Assembly (NCBI GenBank): GCA_034359265.1
Contig: CP136896.1
Coordinates: 68,893,501 to 68,957,500 of the forward strand
Length of the DNA stretch: 64,000 nucleotides
Source of the DNA: Canna indica
Lineage: Eukaryota > Streptophyta > Magnoliopsida > Zingiberales > Cannaceae
Reading direction: 5' to 3'
Shown here: positions 34,435-47,759 of the stretch, piece by piece
Position numbering within the stretch: the first letter of the stretch is position 1
How the letters are laid out: every line of letters begins with the position of its first letter
The notes under the pieces: generated by a model
What the model was told of the DNA's origin: nothing
Seen by the model: only the letters and a program-made list of their open reading frames with translations
Database searches by the model: none
Position numbers and translations under genes: made by a program

Positions 34435-36839
34435 GTAAAGGGAAAGAAGAAAGGATCGAAGAAGGATTTTATTTTCAGCTATTTCTCTTACTTAAAACTA
34501 AACTGCGGCGAGCGTTTAATTTAAAAATATTGAAAATCTAATTTTAATATATTATTTTATTAAAATAATATATTGAATAATATAATATATTATTTTATGA
34601 AGTAACACATTTGAATATAAAAAAATTTATACGACGACATTGAAGAAGAATGGAGGAGAGGAGAAAATGAAGTACATTTTATTCGATATATTATTTTAGT
34701 GAAACTGTGTATTAAAATCAGATCTCATTTTTCATATGTCTGTTGCTCAAAATTAAATACGAGGGCATTTCAAAAAGATTAGAAATTTAGAACATTTAGT
34801 TTGAGATCTTATATAATTTTCAGAATTAAGTTTTAGTTTTTGTAATTTTCAAAACCCAAGTTTAGTTTTAGAAAATTAGTGTTTTATTTTATGCAAAGGT
34901 ACGTTTAATCTATGATATCAATCTCGAGCTTTAAACAGTAGATCGGAAAGATCAACGAGTTGAATATATATATATATATATGATTATATATAATAAATAT
35001 TATTTAAAAACCATATATGTTAAATATGTAAATATTATGTTTTTATTAATATCACGAACTATCTACAATCAATTTGATTGGTTGTGAATTATTTTAACAA
35101 AATAAGATAATAATAAATTTTGAAGTAAATTAAATAAGTTTGCTTAAATTAGAAAAAGAGGCAAAATTTTAGATGAGACGATAAATAATAATCATTATTT
35201 TCATTGTAATTATTATATAAAGATCGAAAGAAAATAAATATAGTATAATATTATTAATTTCATCGGTGATAGTTTCATAAACTAATTTGCGCTGAACTTC
35301 TGTATAAAGATTCAGATTTTAACATAAAGAAATATCAAGTTAACAAATTTAAGCGCATCAATTATAAATTGATTGAATTCGTTTTAAGTTGAGCTTAATC
35401 AAAATTTGTTTTGAATTGTACTTAGTTCGAGTAAAATAAAAAATTAATAAAGTTAAATGTGGTTAAAATCCTCGTACTTTTTCGATATTGCAAAAGACGA
35501 CCAATTTCAGAAAGATATACATGTCTTTTTCTTTTTTTAAAAAATAATAATAATTAATTAATATATCTATGATCTTTTTCATAAATTTAACACGTTCTAT
35601 AATTAGTATCATTTGCATCCTGAACTATAGGATTGATATCAATTCTAGCTCGATGTCGGATGTCCGTCAATGCCACTGTTAGGTGCTGACGTGGAGTCTA
35701 ACTCAGCATATTAAATTTTTTTTATTAATCTCAATGCCATGTCAACATTTAATTAGGTATTTTTTCAAAAAAATATTTTTTTAACTTACCATCGTTGCCA
35801 CATCATCTATTTAAATGCGGCAAGTTGCCTAATTAAATTGTTTTAATTAGGCAAGTTGCCTAATTAAATTGTTTTAATTAGGCAATGGTTATAAGTTATA
35901 AAAAAAATATTTTATTTGAAAAAAATTGTTTAATTAAATGCTGGCAAGGCAAAGTGATCAATAAAAAAATATTTTTTAATATGCTAAATCAGATGTCATG
36001 TTAGCAGTGGCATTGACTGGCATCTGACGTCTAGAATTAATATCAATTCGATAGTTCGAAACGTAATTGATACATATTAAAGAACAGATTAAATTTATGA
36101 AAAGAATTATAGTTTGGACTAGATACATTAATTCATCCTAAAATAAACTAGACTAAGTGATAGATGATCTGTGTTTACCAAACCAATGTGAGATTAAAAA
36201 CTAAAACTATGAACTTAGTTAGGGTAGAGGTAACAATAGTTCAGTTAATCATATTTTTTTTAATTAATGAAAATCGAAATCGAATTAAGAATCCAATAAC
36301 CGAAATTAAAACTGATAATTTCAAACACTAGTATCCAAAACTAAAATCGATTAGTTCGATTCGAATAGAATAATCGATTAGTAAATGAATAACCAGTTAG
36401 GAAATTAAATTATGAAATATCCAAATATTATTAAAAATATTTAATTAGGGTGATTTCGGATATAGATTATTCGTGGATAATCGCTAATCGAAATCGAAAT
36501 ATATAACTAATTTCGATTACCGATTGATTATCTGTGAACCGATAATCAAAATCGAACTGAATTTAATCGATATATTATATTCTCTAACCAAAATTGAAAA
36601 AGAACCATAATTTTTTTTTTCGAAATCGAATTTTTGGTTAACCTAGTCTCAATTGCCGCCCCTAGTTCGGTAAAAAAATCAAAAAGAGTATAAAAAAAAC
36701 AAAAAGAGAGAAAAGAGAGTGTCTTAATTTTGGGCAAATTACTCATAATTTTTCAGATTTTGGCTAATACTTATATTATTTAATCATAAAAATATATTAA
36801 AAATAAATAATTAAAGTACAGCAACATACCTCACTGTTG
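34435..36839. other. Gene 2 intron 2, AT-rich, no gene
   Basis: A 2.4-kb intron between the two malectin exons. It holds a (TA)n run near 34965-34982, the palindromic element at 35553-36136, and AT-rich sequence with CGAAAT/CGATTA repeats around 36250-36560. No coding content recognised. Confidence 0.6.
35553..36136. mobile_element. Long palindromic MITE
   Basis: The left arm (TTTTTCATAAATTTAACACG ... CAATGCCACTG) is matched inverted by the right arm (CAGTGGCATTG ... TAAATTTATGAAAAG) over more than 150 bases per side, with AT-rich inner arms. Near the centre a stretch of about 31 bp beginning GGCAAGTTGCCTAATTAAAT is repeated in tandem (about 35819-35883). No ORF. Ends are approximate. Confidence 0.7.
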
Positions 36840-36970
36840 TATTGGATCCAAAATTGGCTCGACCGTGAAGAACTAACTATAGGCTGTGTGCTATTCACGT
36901 GAGGCTAAATAGACTTCTCTAGCGGCCTCAACTCCAAGGAAGAAAAATAACTATTATGGAGCCCGACTCA

Positions 36971-37044
36971 GCTCCGATGACTCAGCACGAATCGCAAAGC
37001 AATTTTTTTTTGTTGCTTTGCGATTCGTGCTGAGTCATCGGAGC
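36971..37044. repeat. Perfect 32-bp hairpin inserted in gene 2 exon 2
   Basis: Arms 36971-37002 and 37013-37044 are perfect inverted copies (starting GCTCCGATGACTCAGC) around a T9-G loop. The hairpin sits in an insertion of roughly 150 bp that separates ...PFISS from LELRPLEKSI of the malectin domain and brings in stop codons. On either side of the hairpin are similar copies of a short CTCCATAA...TTATTTTTCT-like stretch. Confidence 0.85.
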
Positions 37045-37753
37045 CTAGCTTAGAAAAATAATTTTTTTTATGAAGTCGAGCTCCACAGAAATTGAGTCCC
37101 CAAGAAGATATGAAAGGAACTCCACCTCCCGCGTTCACCAAGCAAACATCCAAGAAATCGGCCGTGGCATCGGCGAAAGCCTCCGCCACCTCGACCACCT
37201 CCGGCCCAGAAATGCTTATGGTTTGCCCCAAGTTGGCCCCTAAATGGAGGTCGAACTGCAGCGGCTTGTCGGCGCTCGCGCTGTTCTCGCCGTCATAGTT
37301 GCCATACACGAAGCTTGCTCTAAGGAGGTACTTCTGGTTTTGAACAATGGGCTTCAGGGTGTAGCAGTTTCGAGCTCCGTCGGGGAAGCTTCTGAGGGTT
37401 AATGCTTGTGTCGGAAAGAAGGAAGAGATGCTGTTTGCAGATATATTGTAGTTCTTCCCGGTATCGATGAACTGGTCGTCGGAGGTGTACGGTATGCCGG
37501 TCGTCTGGTCGACATAGTTATGGTTGCTGGCGATGCCGCAATCGATGCTTATAAAACCTGTGGAAAATGAGTTTTTCTTTTTTTATGCGAGTATTTTCAC
37601 ATAGAAATCTGGAGCAGAAACAAGTAGTACAATTTTACCTTTAGTAGTAGGCTGGCCATGAACTCCTACTGGTGCAGTACAGATCAAGAACAGAACAGCA
37701 AGCCAAGTCATCATCATCGCAGCAAAGCAAGAGCAGCTCTTCTTCTTCATCAT

Positions 37754-38665
37754 AATCCTTGCCCATGTTTGGATGCCATGAGGTCGAGATAAAAAGACGA
37801 CTTCTACGAGTTTTATATTTACATGTATACTGGTAGACTTTTCTTAGTTGGTTGACTTGCGAGAATGATGTCTGGGACAGTGACAGGATGGAGTATATGA
37901 TGGAGCATAATGGAATATAATTTGATAGATAAAGCATGCCGTTCTTTCTAAACAGGGTGTGAAACAGTCTTTCCTCAAAAGAAAATACGGAGAATTAGTA
38001 GCAGGAACAATTAATCATGCATGCCATATTCTATAACAATCTTATATTCCTCCAGTGATGCCAATGGTTTTTGAGGACAAGCATTTGAAAGTGTCAGTTT
38101 TGAAGGTAAACCTGAAATGCTTAGACTCGTACTTTTTTTTTTCATATCATGCAGCAGGCAGATCTTACAAACAATAATTTAAATCCCCAAAAGTCAACCC
38201 CAACACAACATAGCGTCACAATGTAGCCAGGATTAAATGTTTGATACCGATGATACGCAGTAAATGTTCCAATGTGTTGTGGCAGAGAGATATGCATATC
38301 AGAAACAACCTATGGGGCAATGTTATAGTAATTGTGCATAAGGGGATTACAAGCGTGAAAGAATCAAGGGTTTTTCCCAGTCAAAAGATATTACATTGCA
38401 AAAAATACAATATGTAAATTCCTAAATGGTACGTTTGCAAAACTATAGTTTTTGGCCATAGAGGATGGAAACAAAAATTATAATTGTGCATGTATAATTA
38501 ATACATTGGCATTGACTGCTCGGCAGCACTTAATATTATCATCGATCAAATAAGTGGTAACTTATTACATTGGCAAAACATATTGAACGAAAGACCACTT
38601 TTAACACCTACAGCCTGTAGAACAAACTACAAAGCTTAAAAAGGGAAGAATCAAGTGATCCACAA
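37754..38665. other. Intergenic region between gene 3 and gene 2
   Basis: Contains the gene 2 upstream sequence and gene 3 3'-flank. A TTGAC core (GGTTGACTTG, about 37853-37862) lies about 100 bp upstream of the gene 2 start. No ORF or transposon recognised. Confidence 0.6.
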
Positions 38666-41600
38666 TTACCTTGCTGATGGACCGGAAACATCAGACATTC
38701 TTGCAAGATTTTCTAATTCATGAACACTATTCTGGCTCACGTCACTAACTTCTGTGTATAGGTTCTCATTGTATGTGACCATGTTTTCCGTCGTATCATG
38801 AGAGGTCTCTAGTTCTAGGCTCTCCTTTAGCTGCATCACAACATTTGGCATGGTTGGCCTCTGATGAGACCCTTGTGATGTGCATTTCAGTGCAATATCA
38901 GCACACTTCCAGATAGAGTTTACATCATACTTCCCTTGTAGCCTGGCATCAACTATATCCTCTATGTTTCCTCTGGCAAGCCTTTGGCGCACCCATTGAA
39001 CTATATGAACATTTTCTGTACCTTGCACTATTGGAGGTAGTCCAGTGATCAACTCCAACAGAACCACCCCAAAACTATACACATCACTTTTCTCACTAAG
39101 CTGGAAAGTATTGTAGTACCTGCACAAGTAACACAACAACTTCAAATCATGTCCGTTTTCAATTAAACAAATCCATGCTGTCTAATATTTGATAAGATCT
39201 AGTTTAATATAAAGATGGTTGTATTGCTTAAAATTGACCATATATCAGAAAAGTGACCATATATTGTCACATCAAAAACTCAAAGGTAAAAAATATATAA
39301 TTTATTTGAAATTGTTTGCTTTTTCATCATCATTGTTCTCTTGAATGGGATCAGCAACCAATTAGTCCAATTAATAACCATAGTTCCAGCAATGGAGATG
39401 GATGACTACATTAAAAAAAAGCACTTTACAAATTGGAGGAATGCCTTATTTGCAGATAATAGGCATGAAGTATCAGTAAAGATGGAGGCAGCAAATTGAG
39501 GCACTGGTAGAAATAGTTCCTTCAGGGTAAAAGCATATGGGCATATGTTTACTCAATCAAATATTTGGCCCTACTTATTGTGCATGTCCATAACTTAGAT
39601 GTATATGTTGTGAAAGGCCAATAACAAGAAAACAATTGAGTTCTAAATTGTGGTCACTGACCAGCCACTCTATTTTAGTTTTCTTGGTCATTGTCTCTCA
39701 AAAGCTATGGATGTTTTATTCAAATACAAGCAAGTGAATGACAAACTTGACATACTCCGGATCAAGGTATCCTGGGGTTCCCACCACTGCTGTGGATATA
39801 TGAGTGTTTGTCTCACTTTGGAAAGCTTTTGATAGCCCAAAATCTGCAATTTTGGCCTCCAACGGTTCACTCAAAAGAATATTTGCTGTCTTTACATCTC
39901 TATGAACTAATGGTGGTTTGCATCCCTTGTGCAAATACTCCAGTCCTGCATCACATTGAAATCATAAATTAATATAAAAAAATGGCCAACCTCAAAATCA
40001 GGCCAAGCACATTAGCACTAGACAGTTTACTATTCAAACCTTGTGCAGCCTCAACTGCAATCCGGAGACGCTGTCCCCAACTTAATCCTCTAGTATTTTG
40101 TCTCTTACCTGTGTCATTTTATAGTACTAAACCATCAGTATTTAGTAAGAAAGACCTATGGAGATAATTGTACTGTTTGAATGTTATATGCAAGTAACTA
40201 GCCTTGTCAGCATAATTCTAATGATTCCCTAGAAAAATGAGTGAGAAATGGAAATTTGCTGCAATTCATAATTTTCTGTCTTTCCCTCATTTGTTAACTT
40301 CACTAACAATCAAAAATCAACTATAAAATTTAAGATTCTAGTTTCTAGAGAACCCTAGATAAATGAGACCAGACCTGTTAGTTATTAAATTCAGTTACCA
40401 ATATTTCTCACAAGCAATGACATTTTATATTTGAGGTTCCCAGTAGTTAGATAATAACCTTGAGCTGATTTACTCACCATATTCTCATGTTACCTAACTT
40501 ATTTTCAGTTGATCTAGACAATAGTTGTTATGCAGAATTAGAACAGCAAGCAGTATAATGAAAAGAACCAGTTTCAGAATAAAGCTAGTACATGGAGTTC
40601 CAAACCTTGCAATTGCTCTTGTAAGGTTCCTTGTGACATATACTCATAGACGAGTCCCAGATAACCGCCATCATTGCAGTAACCAACCAAAGAAACCAAA
40701 TTCCGGTGATGAACCCTTGTCAAGTGTTGGGCCTGGAAAAAATCCAGGTGATGTTTTCCAAGCTTGGTAATACCAACAAAGAAACAACAATTGCAGAAAA
40801 GAAACAGAAGAGCAATGGGGATGATATCTAATATCTGACTAGTCATGGATCACAATTGTTCAAGAATACTGTAGATACATTTCTGAAAAAGATTTTTTTT
40901 ATATTTTTTCCCAGTAAGCTTCAAAGGTTTATTGAATAGTGCATTGCCATATTTAATCACAAATGTGGACACATTTCTGCAAAAGATTTTTCGAAAATAC
41001 TTACTCCAGCTCCTTATTTTTTTCTAGTGAACTTCAAAGGTTAATTGAATAGTGCATCGCCATTTATTCAAGACTTAATTGACCTGATCTAATTACCTCA
41101 GCAAGAAACTCTTTAGCCCCTTGTGATGATGACTGGGATAGCATCTTGACTGCAACTTGAATGCCATCTTCCAAGCAACCATGAAACACAGACCCAAATC
41201 CTCCTTTGCCTATGATCTTCTGAAAGTTATTAGTTATGTTCTTTATCTCCACATATGTGAATTGACGATTCTCAAGTTGCAATGGATCCTGGTGATTCTG
41301 GTTTGCTGGTTTGTGGAAACCTCCATTCTGTGGGTTCACAGAGGTACCTCCTCTTGAGCCTTTCAAGTTAAGCACGATATCATCAAATGCAATTCACAGA
41401 AAAAAGGATGAGAGGATAAAATTAACTGGATATATCTGAACTGAAATTGCCCATGGCACAACTACCAGAGTTTTCCATTAATAAATCTTACCTTGTAACC
41501 TTCTCACCCTCCAAAGAATAACTATCACCACAAGTATAATTACCGGAATAACTACGCAAAGAATCACAATCACTGCTGTTGCTATTTTCTTCTTTTCTGA

Positions 41601-44600
41601 TGTTGGTGTCACCTTACATGAAGTTCCATTCTCACAAAGGTGTCGATTCCCGTCAAGTCTAGCACAAGATTATAAATTTGTCATTGTTTTAAAAAATATG
41701 CACGAGATTATAACTTTTGTCATTGTTTCAAAAATATGTATAGTTTTCCATGGAGAAAAAAGGACTGAGATCAAGAGAAACATGACACCAAGCACCTTCC
41801 TAAACCAAACTACTTCCCTAGCTTTGACACCTAACCTGTCAATAACTTTTTGATTCCTGGTCAAGCATTTCTTAGATTATCAAAGTAGCTCTTTTAAAAA
41901 AAGAATCATTACTCTTAGGAAGGGGTGATGATGTGCCAAATTCACATCAATAAAAAATGGAAGGACCTAAAATTTTAAAACAACACAAACCTTAAAGTAA
42001 GAAATCCATTTTGTGACTTCTCAAGGAGGACAGAAGGAATTGATCCATTTAACTGGTTGCTTGTTAAATCACTGCAACAAGTCATGAGGTGTCAAACCAT
42101 TAAGCTTCCATCTTTAGTTAACAAATAAAATAAAGATTAATGAATATACTTACAGGAGTTTGAGGGAAGTTAATTCTCCTAGAGCAGAAGGTACCGACCC
42201 TGTTAAGTTGTTGTAAGACAAATCCCTAAAAATGTCGTTAAAAAACTTTAGTAAGATTATTTAAGGCTCTCAACATGTGAATGAATGATTTCATATGCTC
42301 GCCCTTTTCCATGGAAACACATTGGGCCCAATAATGTTAATTAGTATTTACCATGTCCAATGATTATGCAAAAGATAAATAAATTAGCAAGAATTCATGT
42401 TACAAGCCGCTCGATGGAATAACTGACCATCAACTTCATAAGATCAAAACACCAACCTAATTAAAATGCTTACTGAAGTTGATGGTAGTATATCCATCAA
42501 GCCTTATTAACTAAGGCAACATCCAACGTACTCGCAGGTGGGACTATAATAAACTGATATAAATTAGTAGCCTTACAAGTATTCAAGTGCACCAAGGCTA
42601 GCAAAAGACTTGATTATTTCACCAACCAACCCACTTGATGAAAGATTCCTGCAAAATATTTGTACAAGTCAGAATATTAAATTATTCCTTATCGATGTAC
42701 CTTGATGATACATGAATTGTAGATTTAGATGCAATTTTCTCTAGTAGATAGTAGGTACTCACAGAGCAGTAACCTTTGGTGGATTTGGGTGGCTATAAGT
42801 ACATTTTAGTCCATCCCAAGCAAAATCCTCTGGGGAACATGGATCTCCCATCCAATTTCTCTTAATCTTATAGGATGACTTAATTGTCATCATGGCATCA
42901 ACTGATATTGCAAACAAATCAATAGAGAATTAAAAACATAAGTTAGCGCCATAGCATAGAGTTTTTAAATTCAAAACAAAAATAAGGAGATAAATCTGCT
43001 GGCATCTGAGCAAAGTATAAGACACACCCCAAACCGAATGCAAAAACATTTGTACACTACAAAGTTTGACAATATCAATTGAGCCACTAATCCATGTGCT
43101 AATCCTTCTTCATATCGCATATACCCTCCAAATCCAATCAATAGATTTATCATATTGAATCTATAGTTACCTGAGTTTCTAAAGCTGATTAATTATGTCC
43201 TATTCCAATATGAATTACTTACTTTTTTTGGGCACCTCTAACACACTTAGACAAAAAGATGAACCTGAGGAACTACATATAAAAAGGTATGAGCTTTTCG
43301 TGAGCATTTAAATCTACAAGCTTCAGGGCGCATGGACACGGAAAAAAAAGTACAAGGTTGCAGTGGAACTTCTTTTCCTTAATTTTGCCATTGTGCTTTG
43401 AGCACTATCAAGGAGCATTATGCCAAGCAATTGGAAAGAAAAAAGTATGATGCATCAAGAAAGCAATAGAAAGAAAGCAAGGAATCGGCATAAAGTGGAG
43501 GCGCCATACTGTCTCCAGCATCTGACGGCACATTCGAGTTGCTCATCGTGGAGTAGATCTCCAATGCGTTGAGGATGGGCGGAAGGGTGGAGTTGCTCAG
43601 CGACTGGAGGGTGATGTTGTAGGTGCTGAACTGGCCGAGGGGGGTGAGGCTGTAGACGGAGTCGGAGAAGAGGTAATCGGGGGCCATCGCGTGTCCCAGC
43701 CACAGTATTCCGTTCACGAAGATGTTGAACTGCCGCGACTGGTTGGTGCCAACGATATTGAAGAGCTCGGAGATATGGAGGATGGCGAAGTACTGGTTGA
43801 CGTCGCCGGGGTAGGGGTCCCACAAGAGAAGGAGGATGGATGAGTTGATGGGGGTGACGGCGGTCTGCATGACGGCGGTGGGCGCCTCAAAGTTGTCCTC
43901 CGAGAGGTTCTCGACGGTGGAGTTGGTGGCGATGTTGGTCCATAGGGGGGAACTCCACGGCGACCAAAGCCGGTCGAGCCGGTCGTCCGGATACCTGGCG
44001 AGAGGGTTTGCGATATGAAGCGTGATCACAACACAGACAACATCGTCAAACGCAAACTGCAATATACCTCTTGAAATTTGGCCCTTAGTTTTAAATATCT
44101 CAATTTAATTTCTCCTAATTTATTTAATTTTTTTTCATTTCCTAAGTTTGGAATTGGAGGAAATTATCACTCGACTTCCACATAAATAATAAGGTAAATA
44201 ATAAAAACTTCCCATAAATTATGATCAATTTACGTACAATTACCTTTTAAACTAACAAAAATATTTCATCAGCTAATTCAATATTATTTATTTAATATAA
44301 TCTTTTTTAAAATAACACGAAATAATTTTTCATTGATCAAATATTGAAAAATCAATTAAAATTTTAATAAATTAAAAATTAAAAAATACTAATTGCAAAT
44401 TTATTTCATTTCATAAATTTGGAATTGGAGGAAATTATCACTCGACTTCCACATAAATAATATATTAGAATTTTTTGAATTCGAACAATGTGACTTGAAA
44501 TTAGTTTACTTTTCTACCCATTTCACTTCTTGTTCAATTTTTTATGACATTTTTAAACAAAGAGACAAGTTTCTAAAAACCATAACATTTTATAAAAATA

Positions 44601-46348
44601 TTAAAATTCAACAGTTAATTAAATTATTTAAAAACTAACGAATTTAGGCTTTGGATAATTTTTAATTATTTAAATTTAAAATTTAAAATTTATTTTTCTA
44701 CCCATTTCACTTGAATATAAAAAATTATTTAAATATTTCAAAATATTTAAAAAAACATAACAAAATATATTTCATGAATTAAAATTATTTTTTAATTTTT
44801 TTGAAATTATTTTAGGCTTTGGACAAAAAATGCATAACAAATTTAAGATTTTTGAACATGTATATAAAACTAAATTTATTTTAAAACTAGTGAATTATTT
44901 TGGTAAAAAATATTTTTTAAGACACTATCATAAAAATATTTTTAATGGTATAAAACATATTTTGAATTATTGTTGTAGCCCAACAATAATTCATTGATTA
45001 AATTTATTTAATTCGATCATAATCGGGTCAAGTCTCAGATTTTAATATTGAGAATTCCAATACTAGATACCCCCACCCGACTATCCAATTTTATTTTTTA
45101 TTTTATTTTTTAAAAAACTATTAAAATATTAAAAATAAAATCTTTGCGTCTTCTCGAAAAGAAACGGCCCACGTCTTCCTGAGAAGACGCGGTGCGGGCT
45201 GCCTCCCCAAGAAGATGCAGGTGAACTCGGGCGCATCTTCTCACGTGTTTGGTTAAAAAATATTTTAAAAAATATTTTTATATTTATTTTTTCAAACGGG
45301 TAAATACCCCCAGTGAACTTAGCATTAATAGAATTAAACTGAACTTAGCGAAAGAGATTCTACATTAAATTCATTCTTAGGTTTCATGGCAGTTTTTTTC
45401 TAAAATGGTTAACTGTGCACTATATTTAACGATTACTCCTTTTCAAAAATATAAAATTTAGCATATATGTAGCATGAGAAGCAAGTCAAAGAGATTAATT
45501 TAGTCAACGCCTGCATATTGAGAGAAAATAGATTCGATGACTTCACCTAATGTAGGTATCCTCCACTCCCAAGTTCGCCCGCTTGAAGAGAACCAAGCTG
45601 CGCGAGGCGTTTACCGCCGGGTAAAGCTTGTTCTTCAACGGCCGCACCTCCAGCCCCGACACGAACGGCGTTCCCTTCCCCGTGTTCACCAGGCACACCG
45701 AGAAGTAATTCGCGGAGGCCACAGCAATGGCCTCCGCCGTGTAGAAAAAGCTCGGGTCCGTGATGTTAATTGTCTCCCAGAAGTTGACGCCGAGGTAGAC
45801 GTCGAAGAGCACAGGCTGCGTGTTCAAGCCGTCGTAGTTCCCGTACATGAACCATGCTCGGAGAAGGTACTTGGAGCCCTGCGTGATGGGGGTGATGGTG
45901 TAGCAGTTGCGAGTTCCATTGGGGAAACTCCGCACCGTCTTCAGTCGCCTCACCATGTTGTTGACCACGTATGCCCCTGAGATGTTTGCGTTTATGCCGC
46001 TGTCGATGAATCCTGCGTCCGAGACGTAGGAGATATTTGTCTTTGGATCGACGTAGGAAGAATCAGGATCCATTCCGCAGTCAATGGTTATAAAACCTGA
46101 AGGGGGAATAGATTTTTTTGAGATTGGTTATTACTGCAGAGACCTTCTATTGTGATTGATAGTAAAGTGACGAATGAGGAAAAAATAGAAGTTGTAGAAC
46201 TGCTTGATTTAAAAATACATATATACAACTCCTTACCCAGAGAATCTGTGGACTGGCAGTGTACTCCAACAGCGGCCATGGCGATGCCGAGGAAAACTAG
46301 GCACCAAAATGTAGCCATCTTATTAGAGAAGAAGCTTCCCATAGCCAT
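38666..46348 (-). CDS. LRR receptor-like kinase, subfamily I (gene 3), complete
   Basis: Exons: 46237-46348, 45547-46096, 43510-43994, 42763-42901, 42577-42648, 42154-42225, 41991-42071, 41492-41658, 41097-41359, 40606-40732, 40040-40108, 39756-39945, 38666-39119; the sum is 2781 nt, 926 residues, with consistent phases. Signal peptide [20 protein letters not shown]...; malectin-like region about 35-380 ([27 protein letters not shown]); NWMGDPC linker; three LRR exons; Lys-rich stretch and one membrane span near 520-545; kinase about 600-870 with [38 protein letters not shown] and [15 protein letters not shown]. It is an RD-type kinase with all catalytic residues present, so likely active. 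In Arabidopsis this subfamily includes IOS1-like and SIF-like immune or stress receptors; the exact role here is not known. A paired W-box lies about 160 bp upstream. Confidence 0.95.
44147..44461. repeat. 44-bp exact direct repeat in gene 3 intron 2
   Basis: The 44-mer starting TTTGGAATTGGAGGAAATTA occurs at 44147-44190 and 44418-44461, 271 bp apart, in otherwise AT-rich intron sequence. The sequence between holds no ORF. Confidence 0.85.
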
Positions 46349-47601
46349 GGCAGCGGAGGAACTTCGCTAATTCGCGCAAATCCACATTATTCTCCTTTGA
46401 GCATTATAGTTGTCAGTGATCTCGAGAACGACGATAACACTAAGTCAACTGAAAGAGCAAATTAACTTGTAAGGATGTATTAGTGATAGCGGCACATGCA
46501 GACAGAGGAGGTTGACTTTGACCTGATAACGCGGCTGTGTGTGGACATCTGGAAATTGAACGCGCAGAAATTTTCTCATCGTCTATCCTCGAATTTTTGG
46601 ATTTATTACTATCAGCTATAAGCGAGTGGTAATGAAAAATACTGCAACGTTATCTATCTCTCCTGACCACTTGGCAACTTGTATAGTTATATACTATACT
46701 TATATAACACAAAAGTCAATAATACACACCAAGTTGACTTTTTGTATTGTTCTTCTTAGCTCTACTTGTCCATTACAAAAGCTAATAATTCTTCGTAGCG
46801 TTTTAATTAATTACTCTAAAAAAATTCTATGCATCGTTTTAATCCAAATCCATGCATGGAACTAGGATTTTTTTGGGGTCCATTATAAGTTACAGGGTGG
46901 AATATCAGTTATATATTTCTTCAAAAAAAATCAGTTATATATGTATAATGCTGTTTTAATCACCAAAAACAATACTGGCCAACCAGATTGGTATTTTTTC
47001 CACAATTTATGTATGATATTATTTATATATACCGGTTTCGTGTTATGTGGTAGCGCATGTCGAGGGGAAGCCACATGGTGAACAGATCAACAATTCTACA
47101 AATGGGTTTGGCTAGTGGCTACCGATAATTTGCTCTTTATTTTGTTTAAAAATCGGAAATATAGAATTGAATATTGCTCAGCATAGTGGGTTGGTAATAT
47201 TTTTAAGAGCCACTTGTGGGAGTTTGACTTTATTAGCAATAGCTAGATGACTTCGGAGAAGCAAGGTATATAATTCATTATTCATCTATAAGTCTGACAA
47301 ATAACATGTATACGTTTGCCAATCTCAACTCTCAAGTACGTACCTTACATTCTCGAGACCAGATTTTAGAACGAAATTTTCAACTTTGCAAGTATATAAA
47401 TTACTTAATAACATTTGATGGTGACTGCACTACGATGAGAGAGTACTTTGGCATGCACCATATAAAAACAGAGCATTTCAGTGCGAAGTGAAATTGGAAA
47501 AGAAGAACATTGCTCAAAACTTAGCAACATGAAGATCCAATTGCTATTTTTGACTGACTTTTTTTCTCATTATTTATATTGTCTACACAATACATATAAA
47601 C
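46349..47601. other. Gene 3 upstream region, no gene
   Basis: Promoter-proximal sequence of gene 3 with the W-box pair and then AT-rich DNA up to copia-2. Short ORFs here (46626-46865, 47306-47491) have no recognisable features. Confidence 0.6.
46512..46523 (+). promoter_or_regulatory. Paired W-box upstream of gene 3
   Basis: TTGACTTTGACC contains two TTGAC cores, the WRKY factor binding core, about 164 bp upstream of the gene 3 start codon. The surrounding GAGGAGGTTGACTTTGAC recurs at 62524-62541. Functional binding is inferred. Confidence 0.55.
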
Positions 47602-47739
47602 GGTTAGGAGTTAGGTCATTTATATTTAGTCTCATATGAGATAATTCATTTATGTAAATTTTATTTTTATTATATAAATATATATGATAGGAGAGGTCTA
47701 CCACAATGGGGAGTTTCCCATATTATTTTCCTCCCAACA
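47602..47739 (+). repeat. copia-2 5' LTR
   Basis: Starts GGTTAGGAGTTAGG (first base mutated from T) and ends CTCCCAACA; homologous to 51778-51887. Confidence 0.8.
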
Positions 47740-47759
47740 TAATATCAGAGTCGGCCCTA

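Larger units (their letters stand above)
19628..37753 (-). pseudogene. LRR receptor-like kinase pseudogene (gene 2)
   Basis: It keeps all 13 exons of the family: 37639-37753, 36840-37557, 33895-34370, 33662-33797, 33486-33555, 30753-30824, 30591-30671, 23142-23290, 22785-23044, 22276-22402, 21490-21558, 21212-21398, 19628-20015. The signal peptide (MMKKKSCSCFAAMMMTWLAV...) is intact. Lesions: a hairpin-containing insertion of roughly 150 bp with stops in exon 2; a TAG shortly after LELRPLEKSI in the same exon; a 2-bp deletion in the first LRR exon (70 instead of 72 bp) giving a frameshift and stop. In the kinase, the catalytic loop reads [10 protein letters not shown] (invariant Asn to Asp) and DFG reads DYG. 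Introns hold a full-length LINE, a LINE tail, a probable solo LTR and a palindromic MITE. The P-loop GNGAFGTV and VAVK remain. At most a truncated secreted malectin fragment could be made. Confidence 0.9.
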
